This document shows, in pieces, positions 50,566 to 61,597 of a stretch of DNA of 64,000 bases. The number at the start of each line of letters is the position of its first letter. Position 1 is the first letter of the stretch. Both the position numbers and the translations under genes were made by a program. The notes below the pieces were generated by a model, which worked only from the letters and a program-made list of their open reading frames with translations, was not told where the DNA came from and did no database searches. Source of the stretch: Lepus europaeus (Eukaryota; Chordata; Mammalia; Lagomorpha; Leporidae); NCBI RefSeq assembly GCF_033115175.1, contig NC_084827.1, positions 147,987,701 to 148,051,700 of the forward strand, given 5' to 3'.

Positions 50566-51274
50566 CCCTCATAAGGACTCGTTGAAGACTCATTTTGCTA
50601 TAAGGTTTAGTTATAACATTTCTCTTCAGATCAAAACTGCTCTCTCAACCTGAATTTTCTGACTCAAGTGGAATATTCTGGCCTTTGTTAAACAGACCTG
50701 GGGTCCCCTCACCTTTGCTAGAGCATTTTCCTATCCAACCACCTACTTCCGGTCTGCTAGCTGGATATGATTATATAGGTTGGACATGGCTTGTTTACAC
50801 TCAGTAGCTCTTCCTGGCACATGGATAGCAGCCCCAGGCTTCTTGGTTGGTTCCATTATGATTTCTGTTTTGACTTCTTGTCTGCTGTCTTACTTGAAAA
50901 GAAAATTCTCTGGCTTCTGTTGACTTTTTGCCTTAACGTAAGTAGCCATCGTGTCCTCTTTCAAAGGGTATGTCTTGCCCTCCTAAGTCACGAGCCTTCT
51001 TAGAAGAATGTGTACTTAGCCTAAATCTCATTAAAGTCAACTTAAATCACAGAAATAAACACTCTGCCAGAGGAGGAGGGAAGGTATTAAAACCTTTCAT
51101 TTGTTCCTCAATGGCTCCTTTCTATAGGATACTGAGTCAGAGGGGATTCTTGGGTTTTAAGTACGTCCTTGATAAAAGTAGAGGATCTCTTCCTTAGGTT
51201 AGAATGGCAAAGGGAGTTTAAAAATCCAACATTTGGTCTGCTCTGTGTTCTATGAATATGTGTATAAATATTTC
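50566..51274. other. Unique non-coding stretch
   Basis: No gene or named repeat is recognised. The open frames in this stretch have no known domain. Confidence 0.45.
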
Positions 51275-51287
51275 TGGAACATTCTTT

Positions 51288-51612
51288 TTTTTGGGGGGGG
51301 GGCAGGCAGGGTGGACAGTGAGAGAGAGACAGAGAAAGGTCTTGCTTTACTGTTTGTTCACCCTCCAATGGCTGCTGTGGCCAGCACACTGCACTAATCT
51401 GGAGGCAGGAGCCAGGTGCTTCTCCTGGTCTCCCATGCGGGTGCAGGGCCCAAGCACCTGGGCCATCCTCCACTGCCTTCCCGGGCCACAGCAGAGAGCT
51501 GGCCTGGAAGAGGGGCAACCGGGACAGAATCCGGCACCCCGACCGGGACTAGAACTCAGGGTGCCGGCGCAGAAAGGTGGAGGATTAGCCTATTGAGTCG
51601 CGGCGCCGGCCT
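51288..51612 (-). mobile_element. CSINE
   Basis: Minus orientation with a G-rich left tail (51290-51301) where others have T/A, the GACAGTGAGAGAGAGACAGA block and the head complement GCGGCGCCGGCC at the right. A perfect 13-base duplication, TGGAACATTCTTT, lies at 51275-51287 and 51613-51625. Conservation of CpGs suggests a young copy. Confidence 0.95.
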
Positions 51613-51625
51613 TGGAACATTCTTT

Positions 51626-51954
51626 AGTTTAACATGTAAGCGAAGTCTTAATTTCAATCCACAATTATTGTCTATTCCATGCCCCATTATTCTTTATTTT
51701 ATCCTATCCTCAGAATTTAATTTTTTTTAAATCTAGAATTTTGGATACAATAGGGATCTTGGAAAGTGGTGCATTACTTCAATGAGACTGAAGATGGTCT
51801 CGTTGCTTCCAGTCACAGGGGAGCAGAGTTTTGACAAAGAAATAAACATTGAGACTTAAAATAATATTATTTTGTAGCAGTTGCTTCCAACTGTTGTTTC
51901 TGCCCAGGGTTGTGGGCAGAGATATAATGGAGAATTACCTGAGAAACTTTTAAG
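51626..51954. other. Unique sequence
   Basis: Nothing recognised between the CSINE and the L1 terminus. Confidence 0.5.
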
Positions 51955-51957
51955 TTT

Positions 51958-52205
51958 TACATTTTTTATTTAATTTTTTTAGTTATATAAATAGAACAAA
52001 TTTCATGTACCTCATACATACAGCTTCATGTACGTGATGATACTTCCTGCCCATCCTCCCTCCCTCACTCACTTTTACCCTTCTTCCTACTTCCTTTCTG
52101 CTTTTCCTTTAAATTTTATGATAATATGGTTTCTTTTTCTTTGACAACAAGTTTTATCATTAATTGAAGAAGAACTTTTTACAAACTCTTTATGGCCCTT
52201 GACAT
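51958..52205 (-). mobile_element. Older lagomorph L1 3' end
   Basis: Read on the minus strand: a G-rich tract with GAGGGAGGGAGGATGGGC, AGGAAGTATCATCACGTAC, CTGTATGTATGAGGTACATG, AAATTTGTTCTATTTATATA and an A-rich end. The same blocks appear on the plus strand at 52775-53014 and 53255-53392, so all three are related L1 ends. Confidence 0.7.
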
Positions 52206-52214
52206 CCTGATCAA

Positions 52215-52516
52215 TGGGATGGACATTTGGCCTAGTGATTAAGACACTGCTTAGGATGCACACATGCTTGTGTAGGAGCCTGTGCCATTTGAGTCCCAGC
52301 TCCGCTTAGATTCCAGCTTCCTGTTGCAGAGTCTAGCTTCCTGGAGGCAGCAGATGATGGCTTGGGTGGTTTAGTTCCTAGTACCTACATGCAAGGCGTG
52401 AACTGAGTTCCTGGCTCTTGGCTTTGGCTTGGCCATTGTGAGCATCTGGGGAGTGAACCAACAAGTAGATCATCCTCTCTCTCTGTGTGTGCCTTAAATG
52501 AAATAAATTTCCCAAA
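52215..52516 (+). mobile_element. Old CSINE
   Basis: Plus orientation with a diverged head (GGGATGGACATTTGGCCTAG), GAGTCCCAGCTCCGCTTAGA, GGAGGCAGCAGATGATGGCT, GGGGAGTGAACCAACAAGTA and a short CT tract. It represents an older subfamily than the copies with GCTGCTCCACTTCCGATCC. Confidence 0.85.
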
Positions 52517-52774
52517 AGAGTATAATATATCTCAGTTCTGATATATTCTCAGCTAGCTTGAAAAGTTTATTGATGAATAAAAGGCAAAGACCAGGGATTA
52601 AGTCTGTGGGATTGCTAAGCTTTGCTCAGGCAGCTGTGTGTTCTCAGAGGATGTTTTAACATCTGATCTTTTCTGTGGTCACTAATAGAGTACCAAAAAG
52701 TGTAATGTATGAGTAAAATTGACATTTTGAGATTTGATTATTATTTATAGTCCTTGTCTCTACTGTTAAGGAAT

Positions 52775-53014
52775 ACTTTTTTTTTTAATATTTGTTGAAA
52801 TCTTTGCTTAGTGGAGGGTTAAGCTTATGATTATAAAATAAATTGAAAGTGTGTCATCATAAAAATTAAAAGAAAGAAAAAGGAAGGAGGAGGGAGGTGG
52901 GAGTGTGGGACAGAGGGAAAGTAGAGTGGGAAGTATCACTATGCTCCAAATCTGTATGTATGAAATACAAGAAATTTGTTCACCTTATATAAATAAAAAG
53001 TTAGTTTAAAAAAC
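52775..53014 (+). mobile_element. Older lagomorph L1 3' end
   Basis: TTGAAATCTTTGCTTAGTGG, a G-rich tract at 52880-52930, GGGAAGTATCACTATGCTCC, TCTGTATGTATGAAATACAA, AATTTGTTCACCTTATATAA and an A-rich end. It reads on the plus strand and is truncated at the 5' side. Confidence 0.72.
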
Positions 53015-53254
53015 ATGATCTTTGCTCAGGAGTCCTTCTCCCCAGCACTAAGATGAGCAAGGAAGACAAAAGAGATCCCAGTCATCATCCAAGCCCATTT
53101 TGCCTTCATTAAGGCCCCTTCAAACAATAATAAAAAATTCACATTATGAAATCAAATTTGATTCAATTGAAGTAAAATTTATTGAGCTCGCACACAAATT
53201 GTCCTAGGTCCAAAAATTAAGGCTGACCCAGTCCTCAAGAAGATTGCAAGTGGA

Positions 53255-53392
53255 ATGAAAAAATAAGGATGGAAGAGGGAGGGTAGGAGGGAAGGCAGGA
53301 GGGAGGGAAGTATCATTATGTTCTTAAAAGTGTGTCTATGAAATATACGAAAACTGTTCCCTTTATGTATATGAATAAAAAATAAATTAAAA
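53255..53392 (+). mobile_element. Older lagomorph L1 3' end
   Basis: A short copy: G-rich tract (53268-53310), GGGAAGTATCATTATGTTCT, TGTGTCTATGAAATATACGA and AAATAAATTAAAAAGG. Confidence 0.68.
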
Positions 53393-53775
53393 AGGAAGTC
53401 ATTTCCAGTAGGAGATGTTCTTACCTCTTCTAAAAGGCATAAATTTAATCATCAAAAACATTTTAAATATTCTAACACAGAATACATTACACATGGTTTT
53501 CTGAAAGAAAGCACACAAATTGGCACAGCTGTAAATGCGTTTTCTTTAAACAGATTGTCCCTTTTCAAGAAACACTCTAACTTGACCCCACACAATAAGG
53601 AACTTGACCTAATCTACCATTAGTCTTGGCTAATCCAAATCCTATTGAGGTCTATCCAAGTGGTGGCCAGTGTTTCCATTCTCTTAAGGTCCTAAGTAAG
53701 ACAACCCCAGAAGTTTAATCAAGAAGTAAAAACTGCTCTTCTGCCCCCACAAATCCCATAGTGACTTTCCCATAT
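53393..53775. other. Unique sequence
   Basis: No gene or named repeat. Confidence 0.5.
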
Positions 53776-53779
53776 TGAA

Positions 53780-53900
53780 TAGATGTGCTTTTTCTCCAGT
53801 TAGATTGCAGGTCTCTGAGACAGGGCATTTCGTCTTCTTATTCCTTGGTTTGCTCCCCTGAACGCCTCCAAAATCTTAGCATATCTGTCCTAGTAGCAGC
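53780..53900 (+). mobile_element. L2 fragment
   Basis: CTCCAGTTAGATTGCAGGTC, GAGACAGGGCATTTCGTC and a following CTCC-rich segment match the L2 3' region in order. Confidence 0.5.
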
Positions 53901-53901
53901 A

Positions 53902-54085
53902 ACATGGATGAGCCCTTACTGCTTGCTAAGCTCTGCTTTTCCTCCTTACAGTCACCCCGGAAGATATGGAAACTGAGGCTTAGAAAGGTTTAATCAATTG
54001 CACCCAGGCCCAAAACTGCAAGATAGTAAATGGACTTGAACCCCGGCAGTCAGAGTGCAGAAACCCGGTGCTGCATTCTCTCCCA
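53902..54085 (-). mobile_element. MIR
   Basis: A good minus-oriented MIR: GGATGAGCCCTTACTGCTTG, ATATGGAAACTGAGGCTTAG, AAAGGTTTAATCAATTGCAC, GACTTGAACCCCGGCAGTC and GCAGAAACCCGGTGCTGC. Confidence 0.87.
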
Positions 54086-54695
54086 CTCTGCTCTCTGGCC
54101 AAACTGACCAAGATGCACATGATGCTTGCTGGTGTCAGGAGAACACTTCTGCCCAAGAACATTTGAGAGGCGGTGATGAGACTTTAGGATGTGATAATGA
54201 ACGTCTGCAGCCTCCCAGTGCAGCCAGCTGAATGTCTGCCTACATCACTCTCACACATTGTACTGCAAAAGGGCTCCGCAGTATTTTTATGATACATGTT
54301 TTTTTCCTTCACAATCGTTGAAGCAGGCAAATAACTCACAATCTCCCCTTTATAGATTAAAGAAAAAAGGGGAAAAAAGTGTAGGATTTCCAAGTTAGGT
54401 AGAAAATCAGTGGGAAAACAAGGTTTACTTCTCCAGAACTCAGGTTCTTGGCAATCTCTTAATGCAGTCATTTTTGCTCCTCAAAAAAGACACCTAAGCA
54501 TATAATGATGAAAACATAGGTATAAGAGATCATCAAAAAGGAAAATCCATGAGAAAAAAAAAAGCAAGGTAAAACAATGCTGACAAAATTACAAGTCACT
54601 AATATGTTGATAAAATATGTTTTAATGCATTTATCCATCTGTAGCAATCACGTTTAATATTCTTGGATTTCTGACTCCATGACAGCTCTTTGCAA
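54086..54695. other. Unique sequence
   Basis: No gene or named repeat. The right part is A-rich (54480-54600). Confidence 0.5.
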
Positions 54696-54708
54696 TAATT
54701 TAAAATAG

Positions 54709-55058
54709 GGGCCAGCATTGTGGCACAGCAGGTTAAAGCCCCAGCCTGAGGTGCTGGCATCCCATACAGGCACCAGTTTGAGTCCTGGCTGCTCCACTTC
54801 TGATCCAGCCCTCTGCTATGGCCTGGGAAAGCAATAAAGGATGACCCAAATCCTTGGGCCCCTGTGCCAGCATGGGCAACCCAGAGGAAGCTCCTAGTTC
54901 CCAGCTTCAGATCAGCTCATCTCTGGCCATTGTGGTCATTTGGGGAGTGAACCAGCAGCATAGAATAACTCTCTTTCTGGCTCTACCTCTCTCTCTTTCA
55001 AATAAACTCTTCAAATAAATAAATAACTCTTTCAAATAAAAATAATTCTTTAAAAAAG
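54709..55058 (+). mobile_element. CSINE
   Basis: Plus orientation from GGCCAGCATTGTGGCACAGC to the tail. Near the end it has several CAAATAAA units. A perfect 13-base duplication, TAATTTAAAATAG, lies at 54696-54708 and 55059-55071. Confidence 0.96.
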
Positions 55059-55071
55059 TAATTTAAAATAG

Positions 55072-55880
55072 AGTTGTAAAATCACCCCTGTTTTTTCTTT
55101 CAAGGAGTCACTGTGTTAATTTCTTTGCCAGCAACTCCTGGTATATATTGGGAAATTTTTGAAGGATGTCCATTACAGTCGATTAAACACTGATACTTAG
55201 CTCACATTCTCTGTAACATATTCTCTTTCATCTCATTTAGACGTATTACTCATCTAGCCTTACTATTGCTTGATTTAGAAGGTCTCTGTTGAAATTCAGA
55301 ATATGGAAATAGTCCTAGGAAAGCAATGATATATTTAGGATGCTTTAAACACTGTTAGGTGTATTTAGTATATACACTTGATGCTGTTTTGGATACTTTA
55401 TAGTCTGGTCTATGCTAGGCTTCTCAGAATTTATTCCAGTTATATTCCTAATTTTAATTTGAAAAATATATTACGATGTGCAAAATACACAGAGACAAGG
55501 CCAAGTTTTCTTGGATTGCTGGAATAGTAATGAGAAATATGCTGATACAACTTCTAGGCACAAATTAGGTTCTAGCGCCATCTCTACCTCTTCATAATTT
55601 TTTACTATCTTTGGCAGTAAGAGTAAGAAGACAACTTGCTGAATTTCAAATGTCCTTCAGTAACTGGAACACTGCATTCTAATGCATTTTGATGAGTCAG
55701 ATTAGTTATTTGTCACATATGTTGGTAATGCAAGGAAATGTGTTCAGTCCAGAAAATTAATCCAGGCAGCCAGCCATGAGCAGATGAATGAAAGTGACCA
55801 AAAGCAGATTGGAACAGAGAGCAGAGAGGAAAGGACTTTTAAGGCTATTCAGTAACCAAATCCTTTTAATATTGAGTCAT
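55072..55880. other. Unique AT-rich stretch
   Basis: I see no gene, RNA or named repeat. Confidence 0.5.
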
Positions 55881-56780
55881 AGTTTAAGAGGTTGAAATCT
55901 CCACCTTTTTGTGTAGCAGACAGAAATCCTTTCCTGGCTTCGGGGGAGGCAGGGTAAAGATTGGAGCGACAAGACTTTCTATAATTTTCTCATTCCCTGA
56001 ATGTGTATGTCTCACTTCTAGGACACATGTGGATTCTACTAACCTGTGGAGAGATGGGGTCGAGGAGGCTCTGTTGCCAGCAAGCTGTTTATTAGGACTG
56101 GGAAAGTGCCTGGACTCCCTGACACAGCTGGCTGGGGACCCTTTGCCTTGGAGATGAACGGAAAAGCACAAAGTCTGGGCTGAATTTTGCTCCGTTGCCG
56201 GTCAAATTTCTCCCAGAGCTGTAAATGACACAGCTCTTCCCAGGCTGTTGCAATGAGATAATGTCACATCCCGAATGAGATCACTAGGTCATAATCTCAT
56301 CCTCGATGTGATTTTCTTGGCATGTGTGAGCATTACTGGGTGAAGGGGGGAAAGGATGAGCATGGACCGAACAAAACCATTCCTTTAATTAAGCTCATAG
56401 CCTTGTCACCTCCTGCTCTGATCCCATCAGATCTCAGCAGCTAAGTGAGGTCGGGCTGGGGGTCGGCGAATTACTCTGTATTGGTGGCATGTCCTGTTCA
56501 GCTGAAGCCTTGCACCTCCCAGGCAGGTGTGTGTTACTTGGTGGGCTTTGCAAAAAGAAGCATTAATGAGACAATGATCCTATGAGCTTAGGGCTCTCTG
56601 CGAGGTTGGCATGACATCAAGGAAGATGGTGTGTTTCAATGTCAATATGCTATACGCCAATTAAGAGATCCCTGAGGATAAAGCTCCTGTCACAAAGTCA
56701 GATGAGACTTGCAGTAACCAAGAAAACTCCCAGCCTTCGCAGATGGGGGGAGGGTGAAAGCTACAGCTGAGATTCAGGAT
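55881..56780. other. Candidate conserved non-coding block
   Basis: Repeat-poor DNA in an otherwise repeat-dense region. It has clear words such as CAATGAGATAATGTCACATC, TTCCTTTAATTAAGCTC and TGACATCAAGGAAGATGG. It surrounds the 5S-like sequence at 56395-56462. Confidence 0.38.
56395..56462 (+). pseudogene. 5S rRNA-like sequence (5S pseudogene or 5S-derived SINE head)
   Basis: From 56429 the string GATCTCAGCAGCTAAGTGAG followed by GTCGGGC aligns with the 5S rRNA segment around the internal promoter (box A and the intermediate element), with 22 of 27 bases identical by hand count. Upstream, CTGATCCCATCAGATCTC also follows 5S but more loosely, and CATAGCC at 56396 fits the 5S start region. After 56460 the similarity fades and box C is not clear. 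It could be a decayed 5S pseudogene, or the head of an ancient 5S-derived SINE such as AmnSINE1. I cannot decide between them. Confidence 0.6.
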
Positions 56781-57320
56781 TTGGTCTTGTCTCTGGCAAA
56801 TGGTTTCCCTATCCTGGCGGAGGAAAAGGTTGAACTCCCCAGGCTTCTATGTCATGATTTAGTCACTTGGATGCAACAGAATCTTGCTGAGACGCTCTGT
56901 GGATTTTGTAAATCCCAAAAAGTGGTTTTGCTATTCTGATGGTATTTTCCTGTGTTTGGGGTCCTCTACCACAAACAACTGTGGCTTTGGCTCAGAACCT
57001 CAGCAGGGAGCCTCCGCTACTGGAGGGCCCCTCCTGCTTGGCTGGAGACCAGCTGTCTGTAGCTACCACTCCACGTCCCGAGCACCACCCGTACGTCTGT
57101 CTTCATTTTCCCTTTTCATCTTTTACCTCTCCAGACTTCTGGAAGTAAATTCCAGAGAAAGAGTCTATCCTTTGTGGACTACTTTCAATTCTTTTTGTTC
57201 CTATTGGGGATAGCTACATCCATCAGCATTTTGGTCCAGTAATTATCCTTGCTCTTGACTCTTAGTCCAGGTAGGAAGGATGAAAGGGTGGATTGGGACC
57301 CCAAGACACTATATCTTTAC
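56781..57320. other. Unique sequence
   Basis: No gene or named repeat. The open frames here have no known domain. Confidence 0.5.
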
Positions 57321-57321
57321 T

Positions 57322-57656
57322 CTTTTTTTTTTTTTTTTTGGCAGGCAGAGTTAGACAGTGAGAGAGAGAGAGAGACAGAGAGAAAGGTCTTCCTTCTGCT
57401 GTTTCACCCCCCAAATGGCCACCACGGCCTGCGCGCTGCACTGATCTGAAGCCAGGAGCCAGGAGCTTCCTCCTGGTCTCCTATGCGGGTGTAGGACCCA
57501 AGCACCTGGGCCATCCTCCACTGCATTCCCGGGCCACAGCAGAGAGCTGGACTGGAAGAGGAGCAACCAGGACAGAATCCGGCACTCCGACAGGGACTAG
57601 AACCCAGGGTGCCGGCACCACAGGTGGAGGATTAGCCTAGTGAGCCACGGCTCCAG
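57322..57656 (-). mobile_element. CSINE
   Basis: Minus orientation with a long T-run at 57323-57339, GGCAGGCAGAGTTAGACAGT, a GA tract and the head complement AGTGAGCCACGGCTCCAGCC at the right. The body is close to the copies at 3433 and 51288. No clean target duplication was found. Confidence 0.93.
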
Positions 57657-58389
57657 CCTCTTTCCACTTTCATTCAAAGTAGTCCACCAATGTACCACAC
57701 TCAGGGCAACAATAAGGAAACTAGAGATACTTGCCACCTTATTTTTTTTCTTTATTGTTCCTGGTCCATTTTGATCCTACCTTTCTTGGATTAGCATTGT
57801 CTCTTTGTGTGTGGTTGCCAGGACCCAGGGAGAAGAGCTGTAGAGAAAGGGCTCTCTGTCAGGAGCCAGGTCTTCGATATAGGAACTCAGAATTTCCAAA
57901 CTGTGGCCTTGGGGGCATGAAGGACTCTTATTCCAGAATTGGCTTCCAGGTGTCTAGAGAGGTAAAGGATGGAATGAAATGATGATGATGAAACAAGACA
58001 TGGAGAGTAAATATCTGATCTCCTTCCCTTTGACTCTCTGATCTCCTGCTGATGACTTCCACCGGCCAAACCCACCCAGCAACAAAAGGGCACAGGAGCC
58101 CACTAGAGCCATCTCCATGGGTCAGCTTCTGGGAGCCCAGAGCAGGGTGGTGCAGAGATGTAGGGGCAGGTGGAGAAGATACATGCTGTTACTTGTCTCG
58201 TTGGTTTGTGTCATTTTTGGATGTGCTCAGAGAGATCCAAAGTGAGAGTAAACACAATCCAAAGCTGGAGGGCAATTTTTATTACTCCAAAGTCTAGAGG
58301 TTTAACACATGCTCCACAAAACAAGCCCAGTGGAATTGACTGAGGGAGAGAGGGGGCTACGCTATAAAGTTAGCTTTTGTTCTTCAGAA
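57657..58389. other. Unique sequence
   Basis: No gene or named repeat. The open frames on both strands near 57730-58300 have no known domain. Confidence 0.45.
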
Positions 58390-58401
58390 GTATATCTTTC
58401 T

Positions 58402-58991
58402 TTTTTTTTTTTTTTTTTTATTTTTTAATTAAACTTTTATTTAATGAATATAAATTTCCAAAGTATAGCTTATGGGTTACAATGGCTTCCCCCCTCCCAT
58501 AACTTCCCTCCCGCCCGCTACCCTCCCCTTTCCCGCTCCCTTTCCCCTTCCATTCATGTAAAGATTCATTTTCAATTCTCTTTGTATACAGAAGATCAGT
58601 TTAGTATATATTAGGTAAAGATTTCAACTTTTTGCCCATATAGCAACATCAAGTGAAAAAACTACCATTGGATTACTAATTATAGCATTAAATAGCAATG
58701 TACAGCACATTAAAGACAGAGATCCTACATAAATTTTTTTTTTCAAATTAATTAATTTTCTATGCCATTTCCATTTTAACACCAGGTTGTTTTTTTTTTT
58801 TTTCATTTCCAATTCTCTTTATATACAGAAGATCACTTCAGTATATAATTAGCAAAGACCTCATCAGTCTGCGCCCACACAGAAACGCAAAGTATAAAAA
58901 TACCGTTTCAGTACCAGTCATAGCATCACTTGGCTTTAGACGACACATTAGGGACAGATCCCACATGGGGTGTAAGTACACAGTGACTCCT
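58402..58991 (-). mobile_element. Rabbit-type L1 3' end with an internal duplication
   Basis: Complement of an L1 terminus: T-run, AAACTTTTATTTAATGAATA, a C-rich tract (58488-58555). A segment starting AATTCTCTTTGTATACAG at 58574 is repeated, starting AATTCTCTTTATATACAG at 58811. A T-rich spacer with ACACCAGGTTG lies between them. The element ends near GTAAGTACACAGTGACTCCT. The 12-base duplication GTATATCTTTCT flanks it at 58390-58401 and 58992-59003. I believe some rabbit L1 subfamilies carry this duplicated 3' UTR, so it may be a family trait. Confidence 0.93.
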
Positions 58992-59003
58992 GTATATCTT
59001 TCT

Positions 59004-59390
59004 AACACAAGTTTGCTTACAAAGCTACTTTTACATTCTAAAAAGTCCCAAATGTATGACCACTAGCTCCAGATGTGTTAATAGTGCTAAAGCAGCTCAC
59101 AACAGGCTACTTGAGTTATTGAATAAAAGAACTCAACAGGCAGCTAAGCCTTGCGACCACACACTTTCACCTTTACACGCTCTGAGTCAGCTTTCAATAG
59201 GCATTAAATTCTCCCCTTGTTTTCATTCTTTGTTGTAGTAGCTCTAGTGGGGACATTTGAATAGCTGGGCTACAACTAAGTGCCCTTAAATATAGGTCTT
59301 TGAGAAATCTATGTCGATGTGAGTTCCATATGTAAGTAATGTCCAAGAGGGAGGTCGAAATGTTGAAATAGTGAAATAAAAGGCAAGAGG
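59004..59390. other. Unique sequence
   Basis: Nothing recognised. Confidence 0.5.
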
Positions 59391-59391
59391 C

Positions 59392-59520
59392 TTGAGTCCT
59401 GCTCCTGCTCTATTATTCTTGACTGGCCCTGCAGGATAACCTTGGACAAATATCTTTACCTTTCTCTGAGACTCATGTTTTGCTGCTCCAAAATGGAAAA
59501 CAGAGCCCTGCTGTCAGGGA
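59392..59520 (+). mobile_element. MIR
   Basis: Plus-oriented: GGCTTGAGTCCTGCTCCTG, GGATAACCTTGGACAAATAT, CTTTACCTTTCTCTGAGACT and CTCCAAAATGGAAAACAG follow the MIR order. Confidence 0.72.
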
Positions 59521-60624
59521 GGAGATGTCGACAGGCACATTCATAACCCCAGGCTTTGCTGAGGGCTCACAGCTCTCTGGGGCTGAGTGAGGTGAGTTTT
59601 GTTGTAGTGTTTGTTCCTAGACAGTTGATTTCAGACGATCCATGGATTCACAATGGAAGAGACAACCGAGCATGAGGATAAAACTTAGAATGAACGGTGC
59701 CTGTGTTTCTGGAACCACGGCTAAACCTTGCTCCCTGCTTGGTTTATTAATGTTCACATCTGAAATTTTTTACATCGCTCCATATCCTACTGCAGTTAGA
59801 GTCGTCCTCTGAGTATTTCATGGTGAGTTATTTACTTAGTGTGACAGGAAAGGGATTAAAAATGTACCTTGTTACAAAAATCACATCCTTGTCTCCTGCA
59901 TGTCCACATGACACGCCAGAAGGAGCAAGAGTGATAGCTCCGGGATGGTTCCCAAAAACATGTTACACTGAACACTCCTGTGTGCTTTCGCAAAGCCTCA
60001 GGCTGCTGGGACCCATTTTCTACCCTTCCCAATCTTTGGCTGGCTGGTGCACTCATAGATGCATGCTTTTCACAATATGTTCATATCACAAGAGGCATTC
60101 TGGGAATTCCTAGATCATTCTAAATTTTTCCAAATTAACATCGTCTAAGGAAAACCTGAAAGCATCCACATGTCTTTGTTTTAGGACCATTCCTTTAACT
60201 TATTTTCAAGATTATAATGACAGATATGGGATTTCACTGACTGCAAAAATAGAGAGAATGAGGAAGATTGATCTATCCATGCTACAAGGGTACCAGTGTA
60301 CTCGTCCCAGTGGAGACATCATTAAATAAACAGTTATTCAGTAAACCTGGTCACTACCCTCCCATCACCAAACTAGGAAAACAAAGCCTTTAGAATGTCT
60401 GTTTCCTTATGGAAGCTCCAGGTATTCAGACCACAGCATTTATTTTTTTCTTCATTCACATTAACCTCAAAAGAGCACCTCTGCTGACTGTGGAAGAATC
60501 AAATGAGAAAACAGAACAGCAGAAGCATTTCAGGATTTGGGGGGATTTAGGAGGTGAGAAGAGAAGTACAGCCATAGGAGAAAAGGAAGCGTTCACTTCC
60601 TACATCTGGAACAGCATCATAAGG
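59521..60624. other. Unique sequence
   Basis: No gene or named repeat. The first 70 or so codons of an open frame beginning at 60409 lie here, but only its later part resembles a known protein (RPL10), so this first part is not taken as coding. Confidence 0.45.
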
Positions 60625-60960
60625 AAGTTTGCCCTACACTGCAGCCAGGGGTCACATTGGCCAAATCATCATGTCCATCTGCACCAAGCTGCAGAACAAG
60701 GAACATGTGGATGGTGCCACACACACAGGTTTAAGTTCAAGTTCCCTGGCTGCCAGAGGCTCCACATCTCAAAGAAGTGGGGCTTTCCCAAGTTTACTGC
60801 AGATGGATTTGAAGGCATGGTAGATGAGAAGTGACTCATCCCTAATAACCATGGAGTCAAATATATCCCCAATCTTAGTCCCTTAGACAAGTGGCAAGCT
60901 CCTCACTAATGAGGACTTCCACTATTCTGCCCTCTCCTTAATCATGATTAATAATAAGTC
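60625..60960 (+). pseudogene. RPL10: RPL10 processed pseudogene, 5'-truncated
   Basis: Corresponds to the last third of ribosomal protein uL16 (RPL10), a 214-residue component of the large ribosomal subunit; about residues 138-214 are kept. In the first frame [19 protein letters not shown] is readable (60650-60706). A net 2-base insertion at about 60708-60725 shifts to the next frame, which gives [18 protein letters not shown] and ends at an in-frame TGA (CGG changed) at 60832-60834. Beyond it the text resumes as HGVKYIP and ends at a stop that replaces the codon before the true TGA (60910-60912). A short RPL10-like 3' UTR follows (GACTTCCACTATTCTGCCCT). No introns are present and no promoter is carried. 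I did not find a clear A tail or target duplication. Confidence 0.93.
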
Positions 60961-61092
60961 CCCATTGCCATTCAAAACAACAAAAATGAAGAAGTGTTCC
61001 TCATGTGTCCCTCTGCCCCATGAACAAGAGGGTCCCCCTTGTTTGTAGTAGAATGTTGAGGACTAGTATCTTAGAGTAAGTGGTAAATCTGT

Positions 61093-61555
61093 TCTCAGAG
61101 CTGTGGTTCCAGTATGGTTTGTGTCCCCCTAAACATTCATGTATTGGGAACTTGGTCCCCAAGGTAGGATGGACTATGGAGCCTTTAAGAGGTCCTACTT
61201 CTGAGTGGGAGTGCTCACAAGCTCACAAGCTCCGTTACAAAGGGAGCAAATAGGGTCGTGTTTGACCTGGTGGTTAAGGTGTCTGCATCTCACGTTGGAG
61301 TGCCTGGGTTTGAGCTCCAGCTCTACTCCAGGTTCCAGATTCCTGCTCAGGCACACTCTGGGAGGCAGTGGTGGTATCTCAGGTAACTGGGTTCCTGCTG
61401 CCTACATGCAAGACTTGGATTGACTTCTTGGCTTCCAGCTTTCAGACCAGCCAATGTGGGCATCTGAGATGTGACCCAGCAGATGGGAGTGCTCTCTCTC
61501 TCACTTTCTCTCTCTCTCTCTCTCTCCCTCTCCCTCTCCCCCTCCCCCTTCTTCT

Positions 61556-61597
<42 letters not shown>

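Noticed and set aside
51108..51596. Overlapping open frames on both strands
   Set aside because: They lie in the CSINE at 51288-51612. The GC-rich body of this SINE often stays open by chance.
60409..60834. 141-codon plus-strand open frame taken as a gene
   Set aside because: Only the last third matches RPL10. The first part is unrelated upstream DNA that happens to be open, and the RPL10 part is frameshifted and truncated.
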